DNA of 64,000 bases from Hypsibius dujardini (lineage: Eukaryota; Tardigrada; Eutardigrada; Parachela; Hypsibiidae): positions 1 through 64,000 of the forward strand of contig LRSR01002423.1 of NCBI GenBank assembly GCA_001579985.1, written 5' to 3'. The notes under the pieces were generated by a model. The model did no database searches. It had not been told where the DNA came from and saw nothing but the letters and a program-made list of their open reading frames with translations. How positions within the stretch are numbered: position 1 is the stretch's first letter; the number at the start of each line of letters is the position of its first letter. The position numbers and the translations under genes were made by a program. Below, in pieces: positions 37,544 through 48,819 of this stretch.

Positions 37544-37695
37544 CCAGGCAAACGCTATGGGTTGAATTGGTACATGGGTGGAATCGGTGGGGTGGCGGAG
37601 GGCGCCTCAAGTGTAGACTGTAAACAACACTCATTCAATTTACACTTGTGGCGCCCTCTGTCACCCCACCGATTCCACCCATAGCGTTTGCTTGG
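37544..37695. mobile_element. Palindromic MITE, copy 2
   Basis: Same family as 13805-13939: arms begin CCAGGCAAACGCTATGGGTT and the element is flanked by TA on both sides (37542-37543, 37696-37697). The left arm carries a tandem duplication of about 20 bp that the right arm lacks. Non-coding. Confidence 0.82.
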
Positions 37696-38422
37696 TATTT
37701 GTTCCTTTTTGTCTTCTTGAGAATTGGAGTCTCGTCAACGTCACGATTTGCGCATAAGCCGATGCTGCTGATCCAATCAACAACCACTTACTTTAAAATA
37801 AGTAAAAAAATTGTTTTTAAGTTTACTGTGACGTTGAGGCATCATTGGAAAAGAGAACAGCAGATATGGCTTCAGTAGGGCAAACTTGTCACGATCTAAA
37901 AAGCGTTATGCTGCTCCGTCCCCTCTAGCAGGGGGAAAGTAGGTCACCACTCATTCGACAGAATTTTCTCCTCTTTCGTTTCATCATAAAAGATCTGCAT
38001 AAATTTGGTTTTGTTTACGTTTTTACATAGTCTATTTTCAGTGCAAGATGTACATCAGCATGATCGTTATAATATTTTGGGCACAATATTAAGCTGTGAG
38101 ATTAAGCATGAATAATGTTCTGCTCAATTGCGCTGGACACTCAATGCCTCTAACAGTTACGGAAACCAGATTGGGAAATCGGTAACAGCTCTTTTTTTAC
38201 TTTCATTAAAGCAGCAGTTGCTTGCACAACATTTGGTTAAGCAGTTTATGAACCTGACGCAAAGTGACGTCTTGACCGTTTTTTTCTTGGAAGTTGACTT
38301 GGCGCATAGAACTTTCCCCTTTAATTAAATACCCCAGCAACACTGTGATTCAGTTGGTGCCAATACAATACGCGCAAAACAATATAGACTGTCGAGATAG
38401 TGCCTCCTAGTCTAAGCATCAC
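37696..38422. other. Prominin upstream region
   Basis: It should contain the promoter and probably a 5' exon with the signal peptide, since the first recognised prominin exon lacks one. I could not identify that exon with confidence. Confidence 0.4.
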
Positions 38423-41400
38423 ATGAAATATTTATTTTTACGGACAAATCAAATCAATATGGCTGCAAGTGACACGACTCTTAATTTTGGAAAAATTCCT
38501 GTTGGTTCTGACTACGCCGTCACAGCTATCGATCCCTCCAAAAACATTTACCTACAACATTGGTATGACTGGGAGAAAAGCTTCATGAAAATGGTCCAGC
38601 CTACACAATTGAGCGTTTGTATGCCTTCCGATTATTATTACGCCTTTCAAACCATTCGAATTAACCATTCTGTGCCTGTGTTTGATTGAGCTGTCTAGCG
38701 ATCCTGGTTGATCTCTACAAATCCATTAAAAATGGTTCATTCAAGCCAATGGATTACCTCAAGACGCCAGTAAGAGCTTCAGCCCAATCTCGTGTTGTGT
38801 TTCGATAATACGAAAACTTTTCTTGAAGCAAGTTTTAGGGCTGGTCGTCTTGTTATCCATCGGAATGGTCTATATCATTGTTATGTTCCTGTCCTGCTGC
38901 ATTTTCCCTTGCTATCGCTGTTGTGCCTGCTGCATGAAAGGTCGTCAAAGATTTTATCGGACCGGTCGGAAAGGTCATCGACTTTGTATGAGCTCAGGAA
39001 TAGCGCTCTGCTGCTTCATAATGATGTAATATTGTTCGGATGGCTGCCGAATGAGAATAATGGTAACACGTCATGCTTCTAAATACACGTTGCAGATGTG
39101 CCATTGTGATGATGTTTATTTCGAGTGGAGAGCTCGTGACCTCCCTGAAAGCCAGCGATAAGATCGTCGACACCTCGATTATGGATCTGGAAAAGTTGTT
39201 CAATGACATAAAAAAGCAGCTGGATTACGTAGTCATGGACTGCTACGTGACACTTCAAACGCGGGTCAAAAAAGAGCTCACGAGTAAATACTAAAAAAAC
39301 ACGAGAGCCTCGGGACCTAAATGTTTTCGATTCAACCAAAATTTGTAATTGCTCGTACAAAAATAAATCATTTTCCTGATACTGCGCTATGCACTAGTGA
39401 ACTTTCTGATGGGTGTAATGTGTAACGAAACGTTTCTATTTACAGACATTGGACCCTTTTTGGCGGACATGATTATGAGTAATCTAAACAACGACAAGAA
39501 TCTAAACCTGGGAAGCGTTACGACCTTAAGACGTAGTACGTGTCTTGTTTACAGCTGTTATACCGTATTCCCCCGATCTCAAGGGACAGTCAAGCCCCAC
39601 CCCCTCCAGTCATCGGTTGACTGTTCAATCGGATTCACTGTGACGTGATTGGTTGAAATTTAAGCGCAACTTGGCAGCGATTGATTGATTGATTAAGCGG
39701 GATTTCTTGACGCACAAATTAGATCAGTTGATTGATTGATTGTAGGTAAACAATAGTGAACGGTGATGAACAGATAGGATCCGGGGTGGATCAAATTAAC
39801 TGGTAGGGCAAAAACGTGTCCCTTGAGATCGGGGGAATACGGTAGTATTGCCGATTCTTATGAGTAGACTGTAATGAGATGACAGAGGCGTAACTAGCAG
39901 CATAGACGCGGCTTAAGCTACAAGTGTCCCTCCCCCTCCCCTTTGTGGCTATTTTTAGTTGTACGAGCACTGACCAATGTCCCTTTGAAAGATTATTACA
40001 AACTTGATAATTCTGGAAAGCCCAATTCTTCCTCAATCTTTTAGTATAAAATCCCCCCCCCCGAAATTTCGACATTGGTCAAATAAATGGTATGGCCATA
40101 ATCACGGGAATGAAGATAAAGTGGGTGTTTAAGTTTTTCACTTCGTACTTGCTCGGGCATTTTCCAATATTTAGGCTTTGAACTTTTTTTACGAGAAAAT
40201 AATAAGGATTTAAAAAAAAGCTTAATCCGTATTGACATAAGCCTACTTGCTCACGAATCTACTAGGATTAAATATCAGCATATGTTCTCACAAGGTAATG
40301 AAACCACTCTGGACGGCGAATTTCTTTATATCTGTTTGCTGTTACCAATGCACTGTTGCCTGGTCTCTTTGATTCCGTCGATAAAATCGGCATAAAACTA
40401 GAACTACTATTTTAAAATATATAAAACTGACCAGTGGTAGTATATAGAGGGCGCTGTCTATATCACTCAAACATGTACTAATTAATTATTTGATTTTGAA
40501 CGGACTGATCGATTGAATAAACGCAGACACATTTTATTGATTGAATAATTCACAGAGACGGTAACATAGACAGCGCCCCCTATATACCCCCACTAGTCAG
40601 TTTTTATTTATTTAAAATAGTAGTTCTGGTTTTCTGCCGATTTTCTCAATGGAATCGAAGAGACCAGACAATAGTGCATCGGAGATCATCAGACAGATAT
40701 AAAGGAATTGACCGTCCAGAGTGATCTCATTTCCTTGTCAGATGTTGTGGATTTGCGTGCGCAATTGGCGAGGGTCAGCGCCAAAACTGCAGCTCTTCAG
40801 TCCGCAATCACGGCATTAAACACGAAAATGGCTGGCCTGCAACAGAAGCAGAAGGATTTGCTTAACGCGGACTCTTGTAAAAACACTCCGCTTGGCGCAT
40901 GTCAGCAAGTACTTGCAATGCTTGAAACAGTATTCCCAGTCCCATCTGTAAGATCGAACTCATATTAAAGATGTAGCAAGAGATGGAAAAAGTGGTGCAA
41001 CGAGAGTTGCTGTTTTCAGATAGACCTCACATCGCAAATAGCATCGATGGATCAATTGGTAATCCTTGTGACCGGGATAGATCCTCAAGCAACCATCGGA
41101 GCAGCCACTAATTCAGGCCCCATCATAAAGGTCGCAGACGGTACGCCATACCAGCTCTTTTTTTTAAATTTTTAAAATTGTTCATCTTAATTGTTCTCCT
41201 ACATTTAAAGATGCGGATACGACATTTTCGGATCTGCAAGGCAAAATCTCCAGTTACATGACGACAATGCGGACCATGCTGGACAACATTATTGGCCAAT
41301 TGGAAGACGCCCGCTCCACTGCCCACAGTTTCACACGATATCCCAAGGATTATGGTCCGCAAATGTATGAATTTTTTTTTGCCCCCCAAGTTTACCAATA

Positions 41401-44400
41401 TTCACTAGCTGTTTAGGTCATACGTCGCAATTGGGAAAGCTTGCTTTTTCGGCTTGATTGTCGGACTCACCATATTTGGGGTGGTCATTGGATATTCCAA
41501 GTTTGACAAACGGATCCTCCCCACGCATCGGATTGGTAACGTTTTATGGGGATGGCGACTCCTGATGATGTGAGTGCCAAACCAACCTCAATCCGCCACT
41601 GCACTACGCTGCATTGCAGCGGTCATTGATGGAACCGTTTTTTAGATCCGTTTATCTTATCTTCATTTTGGCTTGGTTCTGGATGCTTCTCGTTGTCATC
41701 TTAATGGTGATTGCCTCACAGCTGGACGAAGCTCTTTGCCCCATTCTTATGGGAGAAAGCAACAACTTCACCCTTATGCGCGATGTAAGTTTAATTCAGA
41801 TGACACGGTTGATCTGTGAAATTAGCATTTCAACACTTTTCGCATATGCAGACCATTTCCTTAGTCAGCCAATTGGTCACACCCGTCAATGTTCACCTGA
41901 ACGGCAAATCCACCCTAGACGTCTCCGGAGTCGTATCTATGTGTATGGCTAACGCTCCCCTTTACACAGCGTTCAGCATGTCAAGCATCTTCAACATCAG
42001 TGGAATCCAGCAGCAGCTCACAGACGTGAATTTGACTAGCAAGATGGCGGACCTCGACATCAACTTCCAGGACATTCACATCTTACCGGCCGGGACCGAA
42101 GCGAGTATTAACACCGTTGTCTTAGCGTCAGCGTTTGATTTCGGATCCACAATCACGGTGAGCGTTAACGCTGAGTATTTCTCTACAGTGCGCCCCATTT
42201 ACATTGTCCCAACGTTTCAAAAATTAATTTCACCCAGAAGGAACGACACTTACTCAAAAAGTAGTTTCTATCTGATAGCCAGACATCTCAATCATCCTTT
42301 TCACTCGTTTTGGCCAAGCTTTGAGGATGTTTCGACAATGTCCCAGACCAAACTTCTTCCACTCCCGTTTTGCGACTGCTACCAGTTCGGCCATATTCTT
42401 CGCCTTGCGCCTATTGCATCACCTTTTAAAAATCGAATGTACACCGTAATTCATCGGGGACAAATCGGACGAGTTTGAGATCCATTCCTTCTTCGTAATA
42501 AATTTTATTTCCCAATTTTGGAGCCACTTGACGACCGTATTCTTGACGTGAACTCCGGCGCTGTCCATGTGGAGGATGATTTTCTTTCCCTCCCCCGGAT
42601 AAAGCCGCGAAACGTCCTTTTTAAACAGGGGTTCAAGAATTAAATCGATGAACATCTGGCTATTCATTTTGGCTTACGAAGGGACAAAATAGAGGGACGT
42701 CAGGCCATTCCAGGAGATTCCCTAAAGACCATCACTTTTCCAGGCCATCCTGAACGAGGCTTTTTCTTCCATTCTTTCGGGGCTGGTTTATCCGATGATT
42801 CGTAACATCCATTCCCCTCTCCAATAAATTCATTTAGATCCAGTTACGTCTCATCAATACTGACAATCCGGGAAAGTTTTCGACGGCTGAGACAGCGGAG
42901 AAAGTGAGACCCGCGATCGAGACGCTGTTGAGCTTGCTTCGGAGTGAGGACATGCGTCGTTGCCTTCTTATGGTACGTCTGGCCAAGATCTTCCTTCAGC
43001 ACCCGCGACACAGTACCCGTAGAGATCCCAAGCTTGCAGGAAATTTCACCTTGTATGGGGGGATTGGGGGTATCAGCACATTCGGAGTTTTGTTTGATGA
43101 GGTTGTCGGAGCGGATAAAAGGTAGTCCCCGTTTGTTGACGTTTTTCACCTTCTTCTTTGACGGGATGTTTTCTTCCTCATCGGATTTGATGACTCGAAG
43201 GATGGTCTTATACGAAACACTAATCCCCTTTTCTACCAGATTTTTCTGGATTTTTCGGGAAGACGGCAAAAAGTGGTATAATTCTAAAATGCGTCCCCTA
43301 ATTTCAGAACTAATTTCGCGCACCATTTTGAATTCAAAAAACGCCAATTAAAAAAATTTGTATTGGCTACAAGACTACTATAATAAATTTTGTGTAGGAT
43401 GGATTGTGGATCAGCTGATCTGGCTGGTAGAATTTTTGCGGCAAGTTGGGACAATGTAAATGGGGCGCACTGTATGTGAATATAACATGGACTGATGATC
43501 AGCGCTAAGGTTGTAAGAACTCGACTAAGCTTCCCTAAATTGCTCAGTTTAGCTAAGCGCTGAGGTACATCTTTCGCATCGGGTTCTGGCTTCCACTTAT
43601 GCTAAACTTCTGATGTCTTCTCACCGTATTATATTAGAGTGAAGTTCAAAAGGGTCTTTTTTCCCTGCTGTTTCACCCAGAGCTCGTTCCCCCGACTGTC
43701 GTTTCGCTAGACAGTAGATAATAATCTCATCTGTGAATTGTCTGGGACAATCGTCCGTCTGGAACCCAAAAGTTTTGTCTTGCCAATACAGGCTTTGAAT
43801 GGTTTCGCGGTACCCACGCAAGGATTTGCCGCCTTTGCGCAGTTGGATCGGAACGCGGCCGCCACCATGGCATCACCTGGCAGTCAGAGCATGAATGATG
43901 TTGCAGCCAGCTGGAACGGTGTTGATAAAACGGATATGCCCGCCCTGCTTGCGCTTCGGGTTGGTAACGACCACATTTGGTGGATATACAGTGAAAGTTC
44001 TGAGATTGGAACGACTTCACAGTGTCGTTTCTACTTTACTGTCTCAAACTCCAAACTAGCAAGAGCCAGCTCCGAGCAAACGGTTCGATAGAAACAAACT
44101 CACGTGGCCGTTCGAATCTCGGGACCTTCACTGTATCCCAAAGCCTCATGCATGTGGACCAGTGGCGCGCCGACGGGGGGTGTTTTGTTGATCTAAACCC
44201 CCCCCCCCCCTCGAAAGTCAAAAAAGTATCCTAAGGGTCCCCCATTTAGAGAAAAAAAACCATGATGAAGAATTGTCATGCAATACTCCCCCTTTACGTT
44301 CTATCGGAAATATTTCGGATACAATAAAAAATAAATTTCGGAAAAAATAACACTCCCCCTCAAACCAAAGCTCGACGCGCCACTGATGTGAACAATATAC

Positions 44401-45691
44401 GCGCAGAATTGTTTATAGGATGGAGTTGTTTCGAGCATCAAAACGCTTGACACCCAGTTGAAAAATCTGTCCCAATCAACCGCTGCTGCACTGGCAACGG
44501 CCAAGAATGCTCAACTGTTTTTTCAAGGTCCGGCTGGTGCTGGCTCTAATTCGGATGCCTCGACGCTGGTTAAAAAGGTATACATTACCATCCTCCGAAA
44601 ATCTCCGCGACAAAAATGTCTGAAATTCAAAACGTTTTACATTTGCACACGTCGTTTTCACACATGTTTTGTTAGTTTTACGCATTAAATCAATGCCTGA
44701 TTCGCGTTAATATTAGCCGAAGAAGAAGCGTTACAGAATAGCCGGCATGTTCAAGCGTCCTTCTTACCTTATGCCTTCAAATTGATTTTGTATTTTAGGC
44801 GGCGACTCAGTATAGTAGCCGAATAGTCAATTACGCGCAGCAATACGTGAAATTTGTGAAGAATTCGGTATGACTGTCCCCTATGAGTCTAGAAATGTGT
44901 CTACAGAACGTGTCTGCAGATTTGTGTGTCAAGTTCCGAATGTACTGGTACGTGCAGTATGTTTTAATTTTGGTCAAAGGTGCTCCACGACATTGGAACG
45001 TGCCGGCCAGCCTACGACTCGTATCACGCAATATCCAGCTTGCTATGTATTGGGATTATTCAGCCGATTGTAAGCCACATCTAGGTCAAAGCATAACAGA
45101 GTTCATTTATTCGTTTATTTATCACAAATCATGCCTAGTACCTGTCGAAATGCAAAAGTTCCTTCTCGCTCGTCTGCTAGAACTTTTGTTTTATTTTCAG
45201 AACGGCCTTTGGTTTTCGATTGGGCTGATATTGATCCTCTTCATCCCCATGATCTTCCTGAACACTTATCTTGGCCGCTACTACTCAAGAGCGAGAGTCC
45301 TCGATCTGAAAGGGTTGGAGGCCGAGATTATGGCCGCAGATCCCATTGTAGGCGGTGCCACTAACGCAGAATATTCACCCGAGCCAATTACTCCATCGAT
45401 GGGTCTTGTAACCAAGTATTGCTGTTTCACACCTACAGTCAACGACAAGACTGAGTACACTGGAGGGTCCGGGGAATGGGCAAAAGGGGCGGGGCAGGGG
45501 GTGGTTTTCAAACAATCGAACAATCAACCACCTGACCACCCCCTGCTCCGCCCCTTTTGCCCATACCCCGGACCCTTCAGTGTACTCAATCTTGTCGTTG
45601 ATTGTACATGGCCATAATAATTTGCTAACGTTCATCAATTGTGATCCCCTTGTGATGATTGCAGGGTGCGGAGGTCATTCTCGCGAAATAA
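38423..45691 (+). CDS. Prominin (CD133 family) pentaspan membrane glycoprotein, 17 exons
   Basis: Exons: 38423-38618, 38699-38769, 38829-39025, 39096-39283, 39446-39532, 40685-40947, 41020-41140, 41211-41364, 41417-41569, 41646-41784, 41852-42157, 43792-43959, 44419-44577, 44799-44867, 44980-45069, 45201-45407, 45665-45691. They give 864 residues, close to human PROM1. Membrane segments: QVLGLVVLLSIGMVYIIV with the diagnostic Cys-rich CCIFPCYRCCACC loop; a second at LCCFIMICAIVMMFI; a pair around ACFFGLIVGLTIFGVVIG and LIFILAWFWMLLVVILMVIA; and the fifth at NGLWFSIGLILILFIPMIF. Two large extracellular loops lie between, the second ending in IGTCRPAYDSY. Prominins organise cholesterol-rich plasma-membrane protrusions. 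The first-exon start is uncertain because no signal peptide is visible. The last splice (45407 to 45665) is a guess; read-through would stop near 45616. Confidence 0.85.
39563..39842. mobile_element. TA-flanked MITE in prominin intron 5
   Basis: Perfect 26-bp inverted ends beginning CCGTATTCCCCCGATCTCAA, flanked by TA on each side (39561-39562, 39843-39844). The interior has two ATTGATTGATTG runs and no coding frame. The structure fits a non-autonomous Tc1/mariner-type element. Confidence 0.85.
40281..40751. repeat. Inverted duplication spanning the start of prominin exon 6
   Basis: A left arm (about 40281-40462) is the imperfect reverse complement of a right arm (about 40568-40751). The right arm contains the intron end, the splice acceptor and roughly the first 65 bp of exon 6 (from 40685). 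Shared landmarks include ACTCTGGACGG, TTTATATCTGT, GAACTACTATTTTAAA and GGGCGCTGTCTAT. The left arm is an inverted, decayed copy of coding sequence, not a normal MITE end. RNA from this region could fold over the exon 6 acceptor. Confidence 0.75.
42186..43472 (-). mobile_element. mariner/Tc1-superfamily element (DD37 type), full-length but broken, in prominin intron 11
   Basis: Perfect inverted ends of 29 bp (beginning CAGTGCGCCCCATTTACATT) are flanked by TA on both sides, so the whole 1287-bp insertion is bounded. The minus strand encodes a transposase in pieces. 43347-42844 gives the helix-turn-helix N-terminus and SIDET (first catalytic Asp), ending at a TAA. 42667-42419 gives HMDSAGVH (second Asp) and SDLSPMNYG, where the third acidic residue is Asn. 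I count 37 residues between the second and third positions. The stop codon and the Asp-to-Asn change mean it is inactive. It lies opposite to prominin and does not touch exons. Confidence 0.9.
44160..44385. mobile_element. hAT-type MITE in prominin intron 12
   Basis: The ends are CAGTGGCGCG and its complement. They are flanked by 8-bp direct repeats differing at one base, ATGTGGAC (44152-44159) and ATGTGAAC (44386-44393). CAGTGGCG ends with 8-bp duplications are typical of the hAT superfamily. The interior is non-coding with a poly-C run. Confidence 0.75.
45432..45603. repeat. Foldback element at the prominin 3' end
   Basis: Two inverted arms of about 65 bp (left with AAAAGGGGCGGGGCAGGGGG, right its near-exact complement) sit immediately after the last long prominin exon. 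The open frame of that exon continues through both arms to a stop near 45616, so whether it is intronic or coding depends on the unconfirmed donor at 45408. Confidence 0.8.
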
Positions 45692-46449
45692 TAACAAAAC
45701 TATTCCTCTCCCAAGTGGGCGAAGCGGGAGAAGTAGCAATATGGATGGTCCGGTAACGCCGAGAGCCGGCTTAGTGGACAGGTTGGCAGTTTGTACGCCT
45801 TTCTGTTCTGGTCAGAAGATATTGACGCCTTTGTAATTTGCAGGATTAGGAGATCCATCTCAATGTCCCCTAGTCCGAGATCCGGTAGACGGGATCCCAG
45901 CGGCACTAACCTCTCGATGGCCGTCTAGCCACCGTTTGCCAAAGCTTGAATATTTTAGATTTTATCTAATTGGTAAAGACATTCACTAGTAGCGGTCACA
46001 CCTTTTTTCTAAAATGTTTATACTTGCACTTCTATGAAACTTTTACCTGCGAACTGAAACTGTCTTACAATATTAATGCCTTGCCTTGTTTTGTGTTTGT
46101 TCGATCAGCATTCTATACGGTGCTCTTCCCCAAAAGGAACAAATCCAGCACATCGCTTCAAACTCACAGGTTTTATTGGCGCGTCCTGCATCTCCTTTTG
46201 CTTGATTGGCCTCCGTGGCAAGCGGAAGTTTCCGTTGCAATCATCACTTTGATCTTTATTCATCATTAACTTAAGCACAGATTTTCCCATGACACATAGC
46301 TCATTGTCATAAGATACTATATCAGTGTCCCGAAAATTGAGGAGAATCAATGCCACATTCTAGTCTATACATTGCTAAAGATCATTTGACTCCAGGAAAT
46401 AGGCTATGCTACTGGAAATTACGAAGTCTGAAGTATGAATATTGTTTTC
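45692..46449. other. Intergenic region between prominin and a minus-strand gene
   Basis: No gene is recognised. An alternative prominin tail frame runs to about 45836 if the last splice uses another phase. Confidence 0.4.
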
Positions 46450-46662
46450 TTAGAAGAATTGTAAACTCAGGTCAGGTTCACCGTCGAGTAAATTGGGAAT
46501 GTCACAACCTAGTTGTTCAGAGATTGCCTGAAATGAATCAATAAAATTATGCCGCCAGTCAATCGGTCTATACTTCTTTGTCTGTCTGCCGGCCTGTCTG
46601 TCTGTTTGTCTGTCTGTCTGTTTGTCTGTTTGTCTGTCTGTCTGTCTGTCCCCCTTTTTGTT

Positions 46663-46697
<35 letters not shown>

Positions 46698-47573
46698 TTG
46701 TCTATTCGTCCATTCGTCTGTTTGTCTGTCTCTATATCTTTCCTTTTGTCTGCCTGTGTATCTGTCTGCCTGTCCCGGTTTCTCTGTAGAATTGCTTGAA
46801 AATTGAGAGAAGTCGGACATTTGAACACCATAGATGTGGGGAGACTATTGTGCAAGCGTGATTTTTCGCGATCATTCAGGAGGCCTAATAACAGTTGCCA
46901 GGATGTTGCAATTTGATCTTCGAGTTGGTTTCCGTTCACAAAACTTCCACTGAAACAGCACATTAGTTGAAACATCCGGTGAATTCGAGGAATATCAGGA
47001 AAGAGCAATTGTCACATTTTGTCTCATGCCCTCTGCAAGGCAGTCAGGGAATTCTCCTTCTCCCTGGCCAGCCGCAATCCGTATAACTGTTGTAGGACCA
47101 TAGGCATGTATTTTGAAATAACATTCCCTAACCTTCCCCCAGGAGACCTCAATACGTTCGTGCCGCAGAGACGGCCTCACGCAAAACTCCCATACCATGT
47201 CAGGATCATCCAAAGACTTTCTAGAAAATGTTCCTGGCGGGTAATTCATTTCAACTGTGGTTAGCGAAGTCTTAGAGGAATCATCTGCAGAGTTGACAGG
47301 GATACCAACTTGAGGCGGTAATAATGGATCGGGTGATGGAGGAAAAACCGACGTCGGATTTACTATGGACTCTTCGAGGCGTGATGAGTTAGCACCAGTG
47401 GTTCGCCCCTCTTCCGAGTCTGCTTTCGACTGCGAAGGCTGTCCCTGGTTGAGATGGGGAAGGTACTTCTCGGCAGCAAGGTTCCCAGCAGAGATTTGCC
47501 TTTTCGTGAGTCCCAACGGTGGCTGGCAGGGTTTATACAAAAGTGATGATAATGCACCCGTTTGTGGTGCAAT
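46450..47573 (-). CDS. Unrecognised multi-exon gene (partial model)
   Basis: Likely exons on the minus strand are: 47573 to about 46995 (open frame after a clear acceptor; Pro/Ser-rich, then a compact segment with VWEFCVRPSLRHERIEVSWG and AYGPTTVIRI); about 46955-46795 (QLEDQIATSWQLLLGLLNDR); and a terminal exon 46527-46450 (AISEQLGCDIPNLLDGEPD, then stop). I could not find a splice between the first two that keeps the frame, so the model is incomplete. The CTGT array at 46575-46775 lies in the last intron. I do not recognise the family. The conserved-looking WEFCVRPSL segment suggests a folded domain. Confidence 0.4.
46575..46775. repeat. CTGT microsatellite
   Basis: TCTG array with TTTG and CCTG variants, about 200 bp, between two probable exons of the unrecognised minus-strand gene. 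Confidence 0.95.
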
Positions 47574-48819
47574 CTAGGAAGATCAGGGTAATATATGATT
47601 AACTAAACATACGAGTATATGAACGAGAAGTAGTTTGACTGGTTAGCGACATTACCGAGGTGAGGGATCTTTCCGTGCGATGCCGTGTTGTTGCACTGTA
47701 TGTATTCAAACTGATATACGAGTTACGGCGAACAAGGCGCTAGTCGAATCCAAGGCCATAATTAAGCACACGATAAACGGTACTCCCAGCTGAGATTTGA
47801 CCTTTCAATGATCTGAACTTGTAATCCCTCCCAATTTGTTTCAAATACCACGGCGTTTTTGATGTATCAATTTTGGTTTGTGTCTAGCGTTGTTAAGATG
47901 GCATGACACTTCCGGCACACCTGTTTAACAAGCCGCTGCAATATTATACTCGCACAATGCTCCCCGTGAAACATATGCAACAAAAGCACGACAAAACGCT
48001 ATAACCAATCAAACTGATCTTGATTACTATTCCCTCGGGACAAACGTGGCTGAACGCTGAACGCTCCTGCTCAGCGAAGTAAGGGTGCCGGGTCATTCCT
48101 AATACTCATCTGGATACATAACGTCAACAGTGCAATGCACAATAATCAACGTCTGTTCCATCGAGAATGTTGCGGATTTCTCCTCTTGGAGTGACTTGCT
48201 TTTCCCTGGCGTCAATTTGGAATGGTTCGTTTGAGCACCCTTTAACCGATTCGGCTATATTTGTCCCATAATACATTTTTATACCTCCTGTTGGAAAAAT
48301 AAAAGCCATTCAGAGAAGCCCCACCCACATCCCCTGCAGGTGGATACGACGTGTTGTGAATATTTTACCCCGCAATTTTGATGGTTATACCGACGCCTAC
48401 CGTAAACCACAGCGCAGCGATAAATCCCCGCGCTGACGTGTTCACCACATGTCAGCTTGCTTGTTGATCTGGATTGATTCATATTCCGTTCGATGCGGTT
48501 CGACAAAGGCGATAGTCTCTCACCGCGACGACCCGCACGCATTATCTGAAGTATTGTTTCGGAATGTCGTAAAGTCATATTGACTTACCTGCGTATCAGC
48601 CCACACAACCACACAATCACAACTAATGGCAGCGCGGCGCCGCTGAATCTTACGATATTACCGGCTGTGTCAATTCACAATGTTCGTAAACCTCTGCTGT
48701 GCTTTGTGTTGTGAGGACCGATTGTACTTCCGCGGGAAATGAAGACGCCTTAGTCGCGAGATTTCCTCTCAGAATTGTCCCCCTTAATATGTTCCGTTCG
48801 TTGCTGTCCCATTTTGAGG
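47574..48819 (-). other. Region with possible 5' exons of unrecognised minus-strand gene(s)
   Basis: Two open segments could be exons: 48579 to about 48440 (starts MTLRHSETILQIMRAG) and about 48295-48124 (after an acceptor; contains MYYGTNIAESVKGCSNEPFQ and ends in TGA). Neither could be joined in frame to the exon at 47573. Nothing else is recognised here. Confidence 0.25.

Noticed and set aside
37276-37551. Minus-strand 91-codon open frame
   Set aside because: It spans low-complexity pyrimidine-rich DNA and the end of a MITE, with no splice or domain support.
42844-43351. Plus-strand open frames inside the mariner element as possible prominin exons
   Set aside because: They lie within a TA-flanked transposon and are antisense to its transposase.
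44100-44130. A T-loop-like GTTCGAATC suggesting a tRNA gene
   Set aside because: No matching acceptor, D or anticodon stems could be drawn around it.
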